Shown: positions 43,465-53,328 of the stretch, in pieces
Layout: every line of letters starts with the position of its first letter
Position numbering within the stretch: the stretch's first letter is position 1
NCBI RefSeq assembly: GCF_022012305.1
Contig: NZ_JAKLTM010000003.1
Location: 248,001 to 312,000 of the forward strand
Source of the DNA: Ramlibacter paludis
GTDB lineage: Bacteria; Pseudomonadota; Gammaproteobacteria; Burkholderiales; Burkholderiaceae_C
Direction of reading: 5' to 3'
Length of the DNA stretch: 64,000 nt
Made by a program: the position numbers and the translations under genes
The notes under the pieces: generated by a model
Told to the model about the DNA's origin: nothing
Databases searched by the model: none
What the model saw: only the letters and a program-made list of their open reading frames with translations

Positions 43465-45989
43465 CGAAATACCTGCGCAACCTGTACCGCCTCTACGAGG
43501 ACTACCACGCCTACGGCCCACCGCGGCTGAAGGTGATGGGCATCCTGGGGGCCGCCGCCTACGCGGCCTTCTACCTGCTGCGCTTCACGCGGCCGAACGA
43601 CCCGCTGCTGCTGGAGGACGTGCCCTACCGCCTGTTCGCGGTGTTCCTGTTCGTCCTGATGGCGCTGCGCGACCAGTGGCCGGAGAGGCTCAAGCCTCTC
43701 TACATCCGCTATTCGTATTTCGTCCTGCTTTACTGCCTGCCGTTCTTCAACGTGCTGATCGGCCTGCAGCGCGGCGGCGGGGTCGCGTCGATCTCCAACA
43801 CATTCATCATGATGTGTTTCCTGGTGCTGCTGACCGACTGGCGCAACACCATGGTGATGCTGCTGACCGGCACGGCCCTGGCCTCCGGCATCTACGTGCT
43901 GACGTCGGACAACCCGCGCGTGCCGATGGACCTGGTGGCGCAGCTTCCTGCCTTCGCGATGGTGGTGATCGGCGGCAACCTGTTCAAGTCGAACACCGAC
44001 AAGATCGACGCGGAACGCAAGCTGCGCGCGACGCAGGCGCTCGCGGGCTCGATCGCGCACGAGATGCGGCATCCGCTGGCGCAGCTGAAGCACAGCCTGG
44101 AAGGCATGCAGGAAGTGCTGCCGGCGCCGGGGGCGACGCGCCAGACCGCCAAGCTCGACGCACTGCAGGTGCAGTCGCTGTACCGCCACCTCGCGCGCGG
44201 CGAGCAGGCCGTGCAGCGCGGGCTGCAGGTCATTTCGATGACGCTCGACGAGGTGAGCGCGCGGCCGCTGGACGCGAGCACCTTCCGCTACCTGTCGGCC
44301 GCCGAAGTGGTGCAGCAGGCGATCGAGGAATACAGCTACGACAGCGATACCGCGCGCTGCAAGGTCAGCGTCACGGTGGCGGCCGACTTCACCTTCAAGG
44401 GTGACGAGACGGCCTACCTGTTCGTGCTGTTCAACCTGATCAAGAACGCGCTGTACTACCTGACGCCGTATCCCGACACCTGCGTGACCATCACCGTGGG
44501 CGACCAGGAAGTGGTGGTGCGCGACAACGGGCCGGGCATCGCCCCCGACGTCCTGAAAGGCCTGTTCGAACCGTTCCGCTCGGTCGGCAAGTCCGGCGGC
44601 ACCGGCCTGGGGCTCGCCTATTGCAAGCGCGTGATGCAGGCCTTCGGCGGCACCATCCGCTGCCATTCGGTGCCCGGCCAGTTCACCGAATTCACCATGC
44701 GCTTCCCCGCGATCAGCGAGGAGGAGCGCGAGCAGCACCGGCTGGCCGAGGTGGCCCAGGCGCGCACGCTGCTGGCCGGCAAGCGCCTGCTGATCGTGGA
44801 AGACGATCCCGTCCAGCGCATGGCCACGCGCCACAAGCTGGGCCCGCTGGCCCTGACAGCCGAACTCGACGAGGCCGCCGACGGCCACGTGGCCCTGGGC
44901 CTGCTGGCCCGCCACAGCTACGACATCGTGCTGCTCGACCTGCAGATGCCCGGCCTGGACGGCTACGCGGTGGCCGACAAGATCCGGCGCGAGCCCGGCC
45001 CCAACCAGGACGTGCGCATCATTGCCTACACCAGCGAGCCGGCGCACTTCGCGCGCGCCAAGGCACTCAAGGGCGGCATGGACGGCTTCGTCAGCAAGCC
45101 CTGCGCCCAGCTGCCGCTGCTGGCGGCGCTGACCCAGATGGTGCAGGCCCCGCGGGGCGGCGCCCTCAGCGCGCCGGGCCGGCTGGCCGGACGCCGCATC
45201 CTGCTGGCCGACGACAACGCCTTCAACCGCAAGGCCGTCGCCGCCTATTTGCGCAATGCCGCCGCCAGCGTGATCGAAGTCGACCACGGCCAGGCGGTGC
45301 TGGACCAGCTGCGTTCGCACGAGGAAGGCTTCGACGCGGTGATCGTCGACCTGCACATGCCCGGCAAGGATGGCCTTGAGACGGCCCAGGAGATCCGCGC
45401 CGCCGCCGAGCCTTGGTCCGCGGTACCGGTGGTCGCGCTGACGGCGCACTCCGACGAGCCGGCCGTGGCCGCCGCGCGTGCCGCCGGCATGGACGGCTTC
45501 CTGGTCAAGCCGGTCGACGCCGGCCTGCTCTACGAAACCCTGGTGCGGCTGGTGGCCGGCACGGGCCGCGCCGCGGCCTCCGGGCCGGCGCCCACGCTGG
45601 TCGCGCCGACGCCGCCCGCTCCGGCAGCGGCCGACGGCCTGCTGAACGTGCAGCGCCTGGAGAGCTACCAGCGCCTGGGCATGCTGGAAGAGCTGCTGAC
45701 CGATTACCTGCCGGAAATGGCCCGGCTGATCGGCGTGCTGCGCGAAGCGTCGGACGCCGGCGACCAGGTGGCCAGCCTGGACGCGCTGCATTCGCTGCTG
45801 GGCATGAGCGGCGAGGCGGGCGCCCAGGCGCTCTACCAGCAGGTGCGGCGCGTGTACGTTCCGCTGCTGGAGCATGGCGAGTGGCCGGCGGCGCCGGGCT
45901 GGATGCCGCAGATGCAGGACCTGGCCGTCCAGACGGAACACGCGCTCAAAGCCTACTGCGCCGCCGAGTCGCACAAGCCCGCCGCCTGA
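43461..45989 (+). CDS. CqsS-like hybrid sensor histidine kinase (6TM-HK-REC-REC-Hpt)
   Basis: An 842-residue membrane kinase. Residues 22-175 form about six helices and, from memory, parallel Vibrio CqsS: KVMGILGAAAYAAFY, ALRDQWPERLKPL, YCLPFFNVLI and IGGNLF. CqsS, LqsS and PhcS sense lipid-like autoinducers. Next come the DHp domain with H200 in GSIAHEMRHPLAQLK, the ATPase domain (NLIKNAL, DNGPGIAP, GGTGLGL), receiver 1 (from about 440, D493), receiver 2 (from about 576, D630) and an Hpt domain with H777 in ALHSLLGMSGEAG. The chain is a complete phosphorelay. Its ATG overlaps the acyltransferase stop. Confidence 0.88.
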   Translation: MTKYLRNLYRLYEDYHAYGPPRLKVMGILGAAAYAAFYLLRFTRPNDPLLLEDVPYRLFAVFLFVLMALRDQWPERLKPLYIRYSYFVLLYCLPFFNVLIGLQRGGGVASISNTFIMMCFLVLLTDWRNTMVMLLTGTALASGIYVLTSDNPRVPMDLVAQLPAFAMVVIGGNLFKSNTDKIDAERKLRATQALAGSIAHEMRHPLAQLKHSLEGMQEVLPAPGATRQTAKLDALQVQSLYRHLARGEQAVQRGLQVISMTLDEVSARPLDASTFRYLSAAEVVQQAIEEYSYDSDTARCKVSVTVAADFTFKGDETAYLFVLFNLIKNALYYLTPYPDTCVTITVGDQEVVVRDNGPGIAPDVLKGLFEPFRSVGKSGGTGLGLAYCKRVMQAFGGTIRCHSVPGQFTEFTMRFPAISEEEREQHRLAEVAQARTLLAGKRLLIVEDDPVQRMATRHKLGPLALTAELDEAADGHVALGLLARHSYDIVLLDLQMPGLDGYAVADKIRREPGPNQDVRIIAYTSEPAHFARAKALKGGMDGFVSKPCAQLPLLAALTQMVQAPRGGALSAPGRLAGRRILLADDNAFNRKAVAAYLRNAAASVIEVDHGQAVLDQLRSHEEGFDAVIVDLHMPGKDGLETAQEIRAAAEPWSAVPVVALTAHSDEPAVAAARAAGMDGFLVKPVDAGLLYETLVRLVAGTGRAAASGPAPTLVAPTPPAPAAADGLLNVQRLESYQRLGMLEELLTDYLPEMARLIGVLREASDAGDQVASLDALHSLLGMSGEAGAQALYQQVRRVYVPLLEHGEWPAAPGWMPQMQDLAVQTEHALKAYCAAESHKPAA

Positions 45990-45999
45990 TAATCCAGGC

Positions 46000-47172
46000 A
46001 TGCAGGCCCACGACCTGGCGGGCGAAGCCCCGTCCATCCTGTTCGTCGACGACGAACCGACCTCGCGCAAGTGGTTTGCCCGCGAATTCGGGGATGAATT
46101 CAAGGTCGCCACCGCGGGCGGCGTCGACGAGGCGCTGGCCATCCTGGGCGAGCGCAGCCACGAGTTCGGCGTGCTGGTCACCGACTACCGCATGCCCCAG
46201 CGCGATGGCATGAAGCTGCTGCGGGCGGTGCAGCGCGACTACCGCCACGTCGTGCGCCTGCTCGCCACCGCCTATGCCGAGAAGGACGTGGCGATCGCCG
46301 CGGTCAACCAGGGCAAGGTGCTGCGCATCCTGGAGAAGCCGCTCGATGGCGCCGCGACGCGCGAGGCGCTGCGCGAAGCCATCGCCATGTTCCGCAGCCA
46401 GGCGCTGGAACGCATGCTGAACGAGGGCCGCGTGGCGGCGCTGCGCGAGGCCATCGGCTTCCTGGCGCACGAACTGAACACCCCCCTGGCCACGGTGCGG
46501 GGCTACGTCAGCACGGTGGCGGCGCGGCACGTCCCGCCCACGGCCGACTCGCCGCCGGGCCTGGCGCAGTTCACCGAGGACCATCCGGGCGAGATCGTGG
46601 CGGCGCTGGAACGGGCCGAGCGGCGCGCGCTGTACGCGCAGTCGCTGGTGTCCACCTTCGTGCAGTCGGCGCGCGACGCCTATCCGGGCGCGCTGCCGCA
46701 GTCGATCACGGCCAGCAGCCTGGTGGGCGCGCTGCTCGACGAATTTCCCTTCGAAGGCAACGAGCGTGCGATCGTCACCAGCGACGTGCAGCGCGATTTC
46801 TCGCTGCCGGGACGGCGCGACTTGCTGTACCTGGTGCTGTGCACGCTGACCAAGAACGCGCTGCTGGCCCTGCGCGGGCAGTCCGCCCCGCAGCTGCGGC
46901 TGGAGGTGAACTGCGACCCGCAAGGCCTCCACGGCCGGCGCGCCTGGATCCAGTTCAAGGACAACGGCCCGGGCATCCCGCCGGCGGTGCTGGCCAAGCT
47001 GACGCGCGAGCCGGTCACCACGCGCGGCGAGAGCGGCGGCAACGGCATGGGCCTCATGTTCTGCAACCGCGTGATGCAGGCCATCAGCGGGTCGATCGAC
47101 GTGCAGTCGGAGCTGGGGCAGGGGACGGCCGTGACGCTGTATTTCCGGCCGGTGGACGAAAGGGCGCCTTAG
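46000..47172 (+). CDS. Receiver-histidine kinase protein, second signalling component
   Basis: A 390-residue soluble protein. Residues 10-130 are a receiver domain (ILFVDDEP, phosphoacceptor D62 in VTDYRMPQRDG, K near 118 in LEKPLDG). Residues 148-385 form a kinase core with H157 in FLAHELNTPLATVRGYVS and the ATPase boxes LTKNALLAL, KDNGPGIPP and GGNGMGLMFC. It has no DNA-binding output, so it must pass phosphate or bind a partner. A receiver joined to a kinase next to a CqsS-like sensor recalls Ralstonia phcSRQ. It starts 11 bases after the hybrid kinase. The ATG at 46000 begins the receiver fold. Confidence 0.85.
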   Translation: MQAHDLAGEAPSILFVDDEPTSRKWFAREFGDEFKVATAGGVDEALAILGERSHEFGVLVTDYRMPQRDGMKLLRAVQRDYRHVVRLLATAYAEKDVAIAAVNQGKVLRILEKPLDGAATREALREAIAMFRSQALERMLNEGRVAALREAIGFLAHELNTPLATVRGYVSTVAARHVPPTADSPPGLAQFTEDHPGEIVAALERAERRALYAQSLVSTFVQSARDAYPGALPQSITASSLVGALLDEFPFEGNERAIVTSDVQRDFSLPGRRDLLYLVLCTLTKNALLALRGQSAPQLRLEVNCDPQGLHGRRAWIQFKDNGPGIPPAVLAKLTREPVTTRGESGGNGMGLMFCNRVMQAISGSIDVQSELGQGTAVTLYFRPVDERAP

Positions 47173-47228
47173 CAAGGCCGCGCGGCCGGGTTAGCATCCG
47201 CTCCACAAGACATCGCATGGAGACTGGA

Positions 47229-48857
47229 ATGCTGGGCCTGATGCAAAGCCAACCGCTGCTGATTTCGTCGCTGATCACGCATGCGGAACGCCACCACGGC
47301 GACGCCGAGATCGTGTCGCGCCGGGTCGAGGGCGACATCCACCGCTACCAGTGGCGCGACGTCGCCCGCCGGGCGAAGCAGGTGGCGCATGCGCTGGACG
47401 GCATGCAGCTGCTGTTCTCCGACCGCGTGGCCACGCTGGCCTGGAACGGCTACCGCCACCTGGAGCTGTACTTCGGCGTCAGCGGCTCGGGCCGCGTGCT
47501 GCACACGCTCAACCCGCGCCTGCATCCGGAGCAGATCGCCTGGATCGCCAACCACGCCGAAGACCAGGTCCTGTGCTTCGACATGACCTTCCTGCCGCTG
47601 GTGCAGGCCATCCACGCCAAGTGCCCCGGCATCCGCCAGTACGTGGCGCTGTGCGAGGCCGACAAGCTGCCCAGGGACAGCGGCGTGCCCAACCTGGTCG
47701 CCTACGAGGACTGGATCGGCGCCCAGCCCACCAGCTACGACTGGCCGACCTTCGACGAGAACTCGGCCTCCAGCATGTGCTACACGAGCGGCACCACGGG
47801 CAACCCGAAGGCGGCGCTCTACAGCCATCGCTCGACCATCCTGCATGCCTACGCCGCAGCGCTGCCGGACGTCATGAGCCTGTCGGCGCGCGACTCGGTG
47901 CTGCCGGTGGTGCCGATGTTCCACGTCAACGCCTGGGGCATCCCGTATTCGGCGGCGCTCACCGGCTGCAAGCTGGTGTTCCCCGGCCCGGCGCTGGACG
48001 GCAAGTCGGTGTACGAGCTGATGGAGGCCGAAAAGGTCACATACGCGGCCGGCGTGCCGACCGTGTGGCAGATGCTGCTGTCGCACATGAAACCCAACGG
48101 CCTGAAGTTCAGCACCCTGAAGCGCACCGTGATCGGCGGCTCCGCCTGCCCGCCCGCGATGATCGACGCCTTCCGCGAGGACTACGGCGTGGAGGTGCTG
48201 CATGCCTGGGGCATGACCGAGATGAGCCCGCTGGGCACGCTGTGCACCTTGAAGAACAAGCACCTCACGCAGCCGCCGGCGGACCAGATGAAGATCCGCC
48301 TGAAGCAGGGCCGCGCGATCTACGGCGTCGACATGAAGATCGTGGACGACAACGGCGAGGAACTGGGCTGGGACGGCAAGGCCTTCGGCGACCTCTACGT
48401 GAAAGGCCCCTGGGTGGTGCGCGAGTACTTCAAGGGCGAGGGCGGCAACCCGCTGGTGGACGGCTGGTTCCCCACCGGCGACGTCGCCACCATCGACCCC
48501 GACGGCTACATGCAGATCACCGACCGCAGCAAGGACGTGATCAAGTCCGGCGGCGAGTGGATCAGCTCGATCGACGTGGAGAACATCGCGATGGCGCACC
48601 CGGCGGTGCAGATGGCCGCCTGCATCGGCATGCGGCACCCCAAGTGGGACGAGCGGCCCATCGTCGCCGTGGTGAAGAAGCCGGGCATGGACGTCAGCCG
48701 CGAGGAGCTGCTGAAGTTCTACGAAGGCAAGATCGCCAAGTGGCAGGTGCCCGACGACGTGGTGTTCGTCGAAGCGATCCCGTTGGGCGCGACGGGCAAG
48801 ATGCTCAAGACGCGGCTGCGCGAGCAGTTGAAGGACTATCGCCTGCCGACGGCGTGA
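47229..48857 (+). CDS. AMP-forming acyl-CoA synthetase (long/medium-chain fatty acid type)
   Basis: A 542-residue adenylate-forming enzyme. The P-loop is CYTSGTTGNPKAALYSHRS, the core motif HAWGMTEMSPLG, then GWFPTGDVATIDPDGYMQ and the C-terminal lysine in LGATGKMLKTRLRE. It activates a carboxylic acid to its CoA ester. GGAG six bases before the ATG at 47229 supports this start over an in-frame ATG at 47217. It begins 57 bases after the receiver-kinase gene with only a GGCCGCGCGGCC palindrome between, and might serve either that signalling locus or the beta-oxidation cluster further right. Confidence 0.9.
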   Translation: MLGLMQSQPLLISSLITHAERHHGDAEIVSRRVEGDIHRYQWRDVARRAKQVAHALDGMQLLFSDRVATLAWNGYRHLELYFGVSGSGRVLHTLNPRLHPEQIAWIANHAEDQVLCFDMTFLPLVQAIHAKCPGIRQYVALCEADKLPRDSGVPNLVAYEDWIGAQPTSYDWPTFDENSASSMCYTSGTTGNPKAALYSHRSTILHAYAAALPDVMSLSARDSVLPVVPMFHVNAWGIPYSAALTGCKLVFPGPALDGKSVYELMEAEKVTYAAGVPTVWQMLLSHMKPNGLKFSTLKRTVIGGSACPPAMIDAFREDYGVEVLHAWGMTEMSPLGTLCTLKNKHLTQPPADQMKIRLKQGRAIYGVDMKIVDDNGEELGWDGKAFGDLYVKGPWVVREYFKGEGGNPLVDGWFPTGDVATIDPDGYMQITDRSKDVIKSGGEWISSIDVENIAMAHPAVQMAACIGMRHPKWDERPIVAVVKKPGMDVSREELLKFYEGKIAKWQVPDDVVFVEAIPLGATGKMLKTRLREQLKDYRLPTA

Positions 48858-48972
48858 GCAGCATGTCGCGTTCGCGATAGCTGCGGCCCCTGCTTACGGG
48901 CAATCCCTGACCGCAGCGCTGCAACTTCCCTAGTACTCTGCGGCCTGTCACAGACCACAGGAGACAGGCCCC

Positions 48973-50205
48973 ATGAAGTACCAGCTGAAGATCGTCGCCG
49001 CCGCCGCCGCCATGGCGCTGGCCGGCACTGCGTTCGCGCAGAAAGGCGAGACCGTCAAGATCGCCTTCATGGACCCGCTGTCCGGCCCCTTCGCCAACGT
49101 CGGCCAGAACCAGCTGAAGAGCTGGCAGTTCGCCGCCGAGAAGCTCTCGGGCAAGAATCCGGCGGGCGTGAAGTTCGAAGTCACCGGCTTCGACAACAAG
49201 GGCTCGCCGCAGGAGAGCCTGAACACGCTGAAGGCCGCCATCGACCAGGGCTTCCGCTACATCACCCAGGGCAACGGCTCGGGCGCCGGCCTGGCGCTGG
49301 AGGACGCGGTTTCCAAGTACAACGAGCGCAACCCCGGCAAGGAAGTCATCTACCTGAATTACGCCGCGGTCGACCCCTCCATGACCAACGAGAAGTGCGA
49401 CTACTGGCACTTCCGCCTGGACGCCGACACCTCGATGAAGATGGAGGCGCTGACCACCTTCATGAAGGACCAGCCCAAGGTCAAGAAGGTCTACGTCATC
49501 GGCCAGAACTACTCGCACGGCCAGCAGGTCGCCAAGTACTTCAAGGACGCCATCGGCCGCAAGCGCCCCGACGTGCAGATCGTCGGCGAGGACCTGCACC
49601 CGATCGGCCAGGTCAAGGACTTCGCGCCCTACGTCGCCAAGATCAAGCAGTCGGGCGCCGACAGCGTGCTGACCGGCAACTGGGGCCAGGACCTCACGCT
49701 GCTGGTCAAGGCGATGAACGACGCCGGCCTGAAGATCCCGATGTACACCTACTACGCCGGCGTGACCGGCACGCCCACGGCGCTGGCCGCCGGCGGCGAC
49801 AGCGAGGTCTACGTCGTGGCCTACGGCCACGCCAACCACGGCGGCGAGCTGGGCCAGATCGGCGCCGAGTTCAACAAGAAGTTCGACGACGACTACTACA
49901 CCTACGCCACCTACAACGGCATCAACCTGCTGGGCGCGGCCATGGCGAAGGCCAAGAGCACCAACCCGGTGGCGGTGGCCAAGGCGATGGAAGGCCTGAC
50001 GGTCAAGAGCTTCGGCGGCGACGTCACCATGCGCGCGTCCGACCACCAGCTGCAGCAGGCGATGTACATCACCAAGTGGCAGAAAGCGAAGAAGGGCGAG
50101 TACAGCGTCGAGAAGACCGGCTACACCTTCGTGCCGATCAAGCAGATGGACCCGTACGTGTCCAGCACGCCCACCAGCTGCCAGATGAAGCGTCCCGCGG
50201 GCTGA
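48973..50205 (+). CDS. Branched-chain amino acid-type ABC transporter substrate-binding protein
   Basis: A 410-residue periplasmic receptor of the LivK/type I fold. The signal peptide is KIVAAAAAMALAGTAFA-Q. ETVKIAFMDPLSGPFANVG starts the mature protein, and YVIGQNYSHGQQVAKYF lies in the first lobe. It heads a full Liv set but is separated from livH by a strong terminator, so it can be made in excess, as usual for receptors. The motif accGCAGCGCTGCAAC lies about 55 bases upstream. The ligand may be a branched amino acid, an amide or an aromatic acid. Confidence 0.9.
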   Translation: MKYQLKIVAAAAAMALAGTAFAQKGETVKIAFMDPLSGPFANVGQNQLKSWQFAAEKLSGKNPAGVKFEVTGFDNKGSPQESLNTLKAAIDQGFRYITQGNGSGAGLALEDAVSKYNERNPGKEVIYLNYAAVDPSMTNEKCDYWHFRLDADTSMKMEALTTFMKDQPKVKKVYVIGQNYSHGQQVAKYFKDAIGRKRPDVQIVGEDLHPIGQVKDFAPYVAKIKQSGADSVLTGNWGQDLTLLVKAMNDAGLKIPMYTYYAGVTGTPTALAAGGDSEVYVVAYGHANHGGELGQIGAEFNKKFDDDYYTYATYNGINLLGAAMAKAKSTNPVAVAKAMEGLTVKSFGGDVTMRASDHQLQQAMYITKWQKAKKGEYSVEKTGYTFVPIKQMDPYVSSTPTSCQMKRPAG

Positions 50206-50223
50206 CGCGCAAGCGACGAAAAC

Positions 50224-50254
50224 AGCCGGGACCCGGACGTCCCGGCTTTTTTTT
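50224..50254 (+). terminator. Rho-independent terminator after the Liv receptor gene
   Basis: Stem AGCCGGGAC (50224-50232) and GTCCCGGCT (50239-50247), loop CCGGAC, followed by eight T. It separates the receptor gene from livHMGF and probably gives differential expression. Confidence 0.93.
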
Positions 50255-50274
50255 GTGCAGCGCAACCTGCACAA
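50253..50274 (+). promoter_or_regulatory. Inverted repeat upstream of livH
   Basis: TTGTGCAG-CGCAAC-CTGCACAA is a perfect 8-base inverted repeat with a 6-base spacer, about 40 bases before the livH start. The 11-mer TGCAGCGCAAC inside it recurs before the fad cluster (54065-54075). TGC-rich palindromes of this type resemble what I recall of PhaR sites, but the regulator is inference. Confidence 0.5.
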
Positions 50275-50313
50275 TGCAGGCGGGCCCCTAACGAAGAAAA
50301 GAAACGAAAGCGG

Positions 50314-51261
50314 ATGGAGTTCTTCACGATCTCGCTCCTGAACGGCATCAGCTACGGGCTGCTGCTGTTCATGCTCAGTTCCGGCCTCACGCTGATCTTC
50401 AGCATGATGGGCGTCCTGAATTTCGCGCACGCCAGCTTCTACATGCTGGGCGCCTATTTCGCATACAGCACCACGCAGCTGCTCGGGTTCTGGCCGGCGC
50501 TGGTGATCGCGCCGCTGCTGGTGGCGGGCATAGGCGCGCTGTTCGAGAAGTACGCGCTGCGCCGCGTCCACAAGTACGGCCACGTGGCGGAGCTGCTCAT
50601 CACCTTCGGGCTGTCCTTCATCATCCTCGAGATGGTGCAGCTGGTGTGGGGCACGAGCTCGGTCGACTACCGCGTGCCGCCGCTGCTGGCGGGCCCCCTG
50701 TTCACGCTGTACGGCACGCAGTTCCCGCTGTACCGCGGCTTCATGATGCTGGTGGCGCTGCTGATGCTGGTGGCGATCTGGCTGCTGCTCACCCGCACCC
50801 GCATCGGCCTGGTGATCCAGGCGGCGCTGACGCATCCCGAGACGGTGGAGGCGCTGGGCCACAACGTGCCGCGCGTCTTCATGCTGGTGTTCGGCGGCGG
50901 CTGCGCGCTGGCGGCGCTGGCGGGCGTGATCGGCGGCAACGCCTTCGTCACCGAGCCCGGCATGGCGGCCACGGTGGGCTCGGTGATCTTCGTCGTGGTG
51001 GTGGTCGGCGGCATGGGCTCGCTGGCCGGCGCCTTCGTCGCCTCGCTGCTGATCGGCATCATCCAGACCTACGCGGTGGGCATCGACGCTTCGCTGATGG
51101 GCGCCGCGCACACACTGGGCCTGAACGTCACGCCGGCGACCTTCGGCTACGCCGTGTGGAAGCTGAAGATCTCGCAGATCGCGCCCATCCTGCCCTACAT
51201 GTTCCTGGTGCTGATCCTGATCTTCCGGCCCAAGGGCCTCCTCGGCACGCGGGAGGGCTGA
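50314..51261 (+). CDS. livH: Branched-chain amino acid ABC transporter permease LivH
   Basis: A 315-residue inner-membrane permease with about eight helices. LLNGISYGLLLFMLSSGLTLIFSMMGVLNFAHAS is represented by its typical start (GLTLIFSMMGVLNFAH), and the EAA-like region near EALGHNVPRVF contacts the ATPases. It forms the membrane channel with LivM. The gene starts 108 bases after the receptor gene, beyond the terminator, and ends five bases before livM. Confidence 0.95.
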   Translation: MEFFTISLLNGISYGLLLFMLSSGLTLIFSMMGVLNFAHASFYMLGAYFAYSTTQLLGFWPALVIAPLLVAGIGALFEKYALRRVHKYGHVAELLITFGLSFIILEMVQLVWGTSSVDYRVPPLLAGPLFTLYGTQFPLYRGFMMLVALLMLVAIWLLLTRTRIGLVIQAALTHPETVEALGHNVPRVFMLVFGGGCALAALAGVIGGNAFVTEPGMAATVGSVIFVVVVVGGMGSLAGAFVASLLIGIIQTYAVGIDASLMGAAHTLGLNVTPATFGYAVWKLKISQIAPILPYMFLVLILIFRPKGLLGTREG

Positions 51262-51265
51262 AGAC

Positions 51266-52554
51266 GTGGCCAAGGACTTCTACGAATTCAAGCCCTACAA
51301 CGTCGGCCGCTGGCTGGTGTGGGGCGGCTACGCCCTGATCCTGGCGGCGGCGCCCATGCTGTTTACCAGCAGCCTGGCCCACACGATGCTGTCGCAGATG
51401 GGTATCGCGATCATCGTCTGCCTCTCGTACAACATGCTGCTGGGACAGGGCGGCATGCTCAGTTTCGGCCACGCGGTGTATTCGGGCCTGGGCTCCTTCC
51501 TCGCCATCCACACGCTGAACCTGGTGGGCAAGGGCCAGTGGCCCATCCCGGTGAGCCTGGTGCCCATCGTCGGCGGCCTCGCCTCGGCGGTGTTCGCCGT
51601 GCTGTTCGGGTACGTGACCACCAAGAAGGCGGCGACGCCCTTCGCGATGATCACGCTGGGCATCGGCGAGCTGGTCTGGGCCTCGTCGCTGATGTTCCCC
51701 GAGTTCTTCGGGGGCGAAGGCGGCATCTCCAGCAACCGCGTCGCCGGTCCCAGGCCGCTGGGCATCACCTTCGGCCCGCAGATCCAGCTGTACTACCTGA
51801 TCGCGGTCTACACCTTCGTCTGCACCGGGCTGATGTTCGCCTTCACGCGCACGCCGCTCGGTCGCATGATCAACGCGGTGCGCGACAACCCCGAGCGGGT
51901 GGAGTTCGTCGGCTACGACACGCAGAAGGTGCGCTACATCGTCTTCATCATCGCGGCCTTCTTTGCCGGCATCTCCGGCGGCCTGGCGGCACTCAACTTC
52001 GAGATCGTGACGTCGGAAGTGGTGAGCGGCTACCGCTCGGGCGCCTACCTGCTCTTCACCTTCCTCGGCGGCGCGACCTTCTTCTTCGGCCCCATCATCG
52101 GCGGCGTGCTGATGGTGCTGGCCTTCGTGCTGCTGTCGGAGTTCACCAAGGCCTGGCTGCTGTACCTCGGGCTGGTCTTCCTGTTCATGGTGATGTACGC
52201 GCCCGGTGGCATCGCCAGCCTGATCATGATGAACCTGCGGGTGGCGTCCTTCGGGCGCCTGAAGGACCTGTGGGTCAGCTACCTGGCGCTCGCGGTGACG
52301 GCGCTGATCGCGCTGCTGGGCGCCGGCGTGATGATCGAGATGGTCTACCACCTGCAGCTGAATGCGGCGCTCGGCCCGAAGCTGAACTTCATGGGCGCCT
52401 CGTTGAACGCCAAGGGCGCGGACAGCTGGTTCGGCGCCGCCTTCGTGATGCTCACCGGCATCGGCCTGTTCGAGGTCGCGCGCCGCCAGTACAGCCGCCA
52501 GTGGGGCGAGATCCAGGAATTCATCGAAAAAGAAGTGAAGCGGAGGGAGACGCT

Positions 52555-52558
<4 letters not shown>
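51266..52558 (+). CDS. livM: Branched-chain amino acid ABC transporter permease LivM
   Basis: A 430-residue permease, GTG start at 51266. The core (about 40-330) has LSYNMLLGQGGMLSFGHAVY and INAVRDNPERVEFVGYD, the LivM marks. A C-terminal extension of about 100 residues (from KDLWVSYLALAVTALIALLG) adds one or two helices and an acidic tail, longer than E. coli LivM at that end. It pairs with LivH. The last four bases overlap the TTG start of livG. Confidence 0.93.

Positions 52559-53327
<769 letters not shown>

Positions 53328-53328
<1 letters not shown>

Noticed and set aside
43344-46181. 945-codon minus-strand open frame over the kinase genes
   Set aside because: Composition is that of an antisense shadow of the hybrid kinase; the plus strand holds a complete phosphorelay protein.
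46000-47172. Classical response regulator with DNA-binding output
   Set aside because: After the receiver comes a DHp-like helix with H157 and ATPase boxes, not a helix-turn-helix.
47217-47228. ATG at 47217 as start of the acyl-CoA ligase
   Set aside because: The GGAG between the two ATGs is correctly spaced for the one at 47229, and nothing similar precedes 47217.
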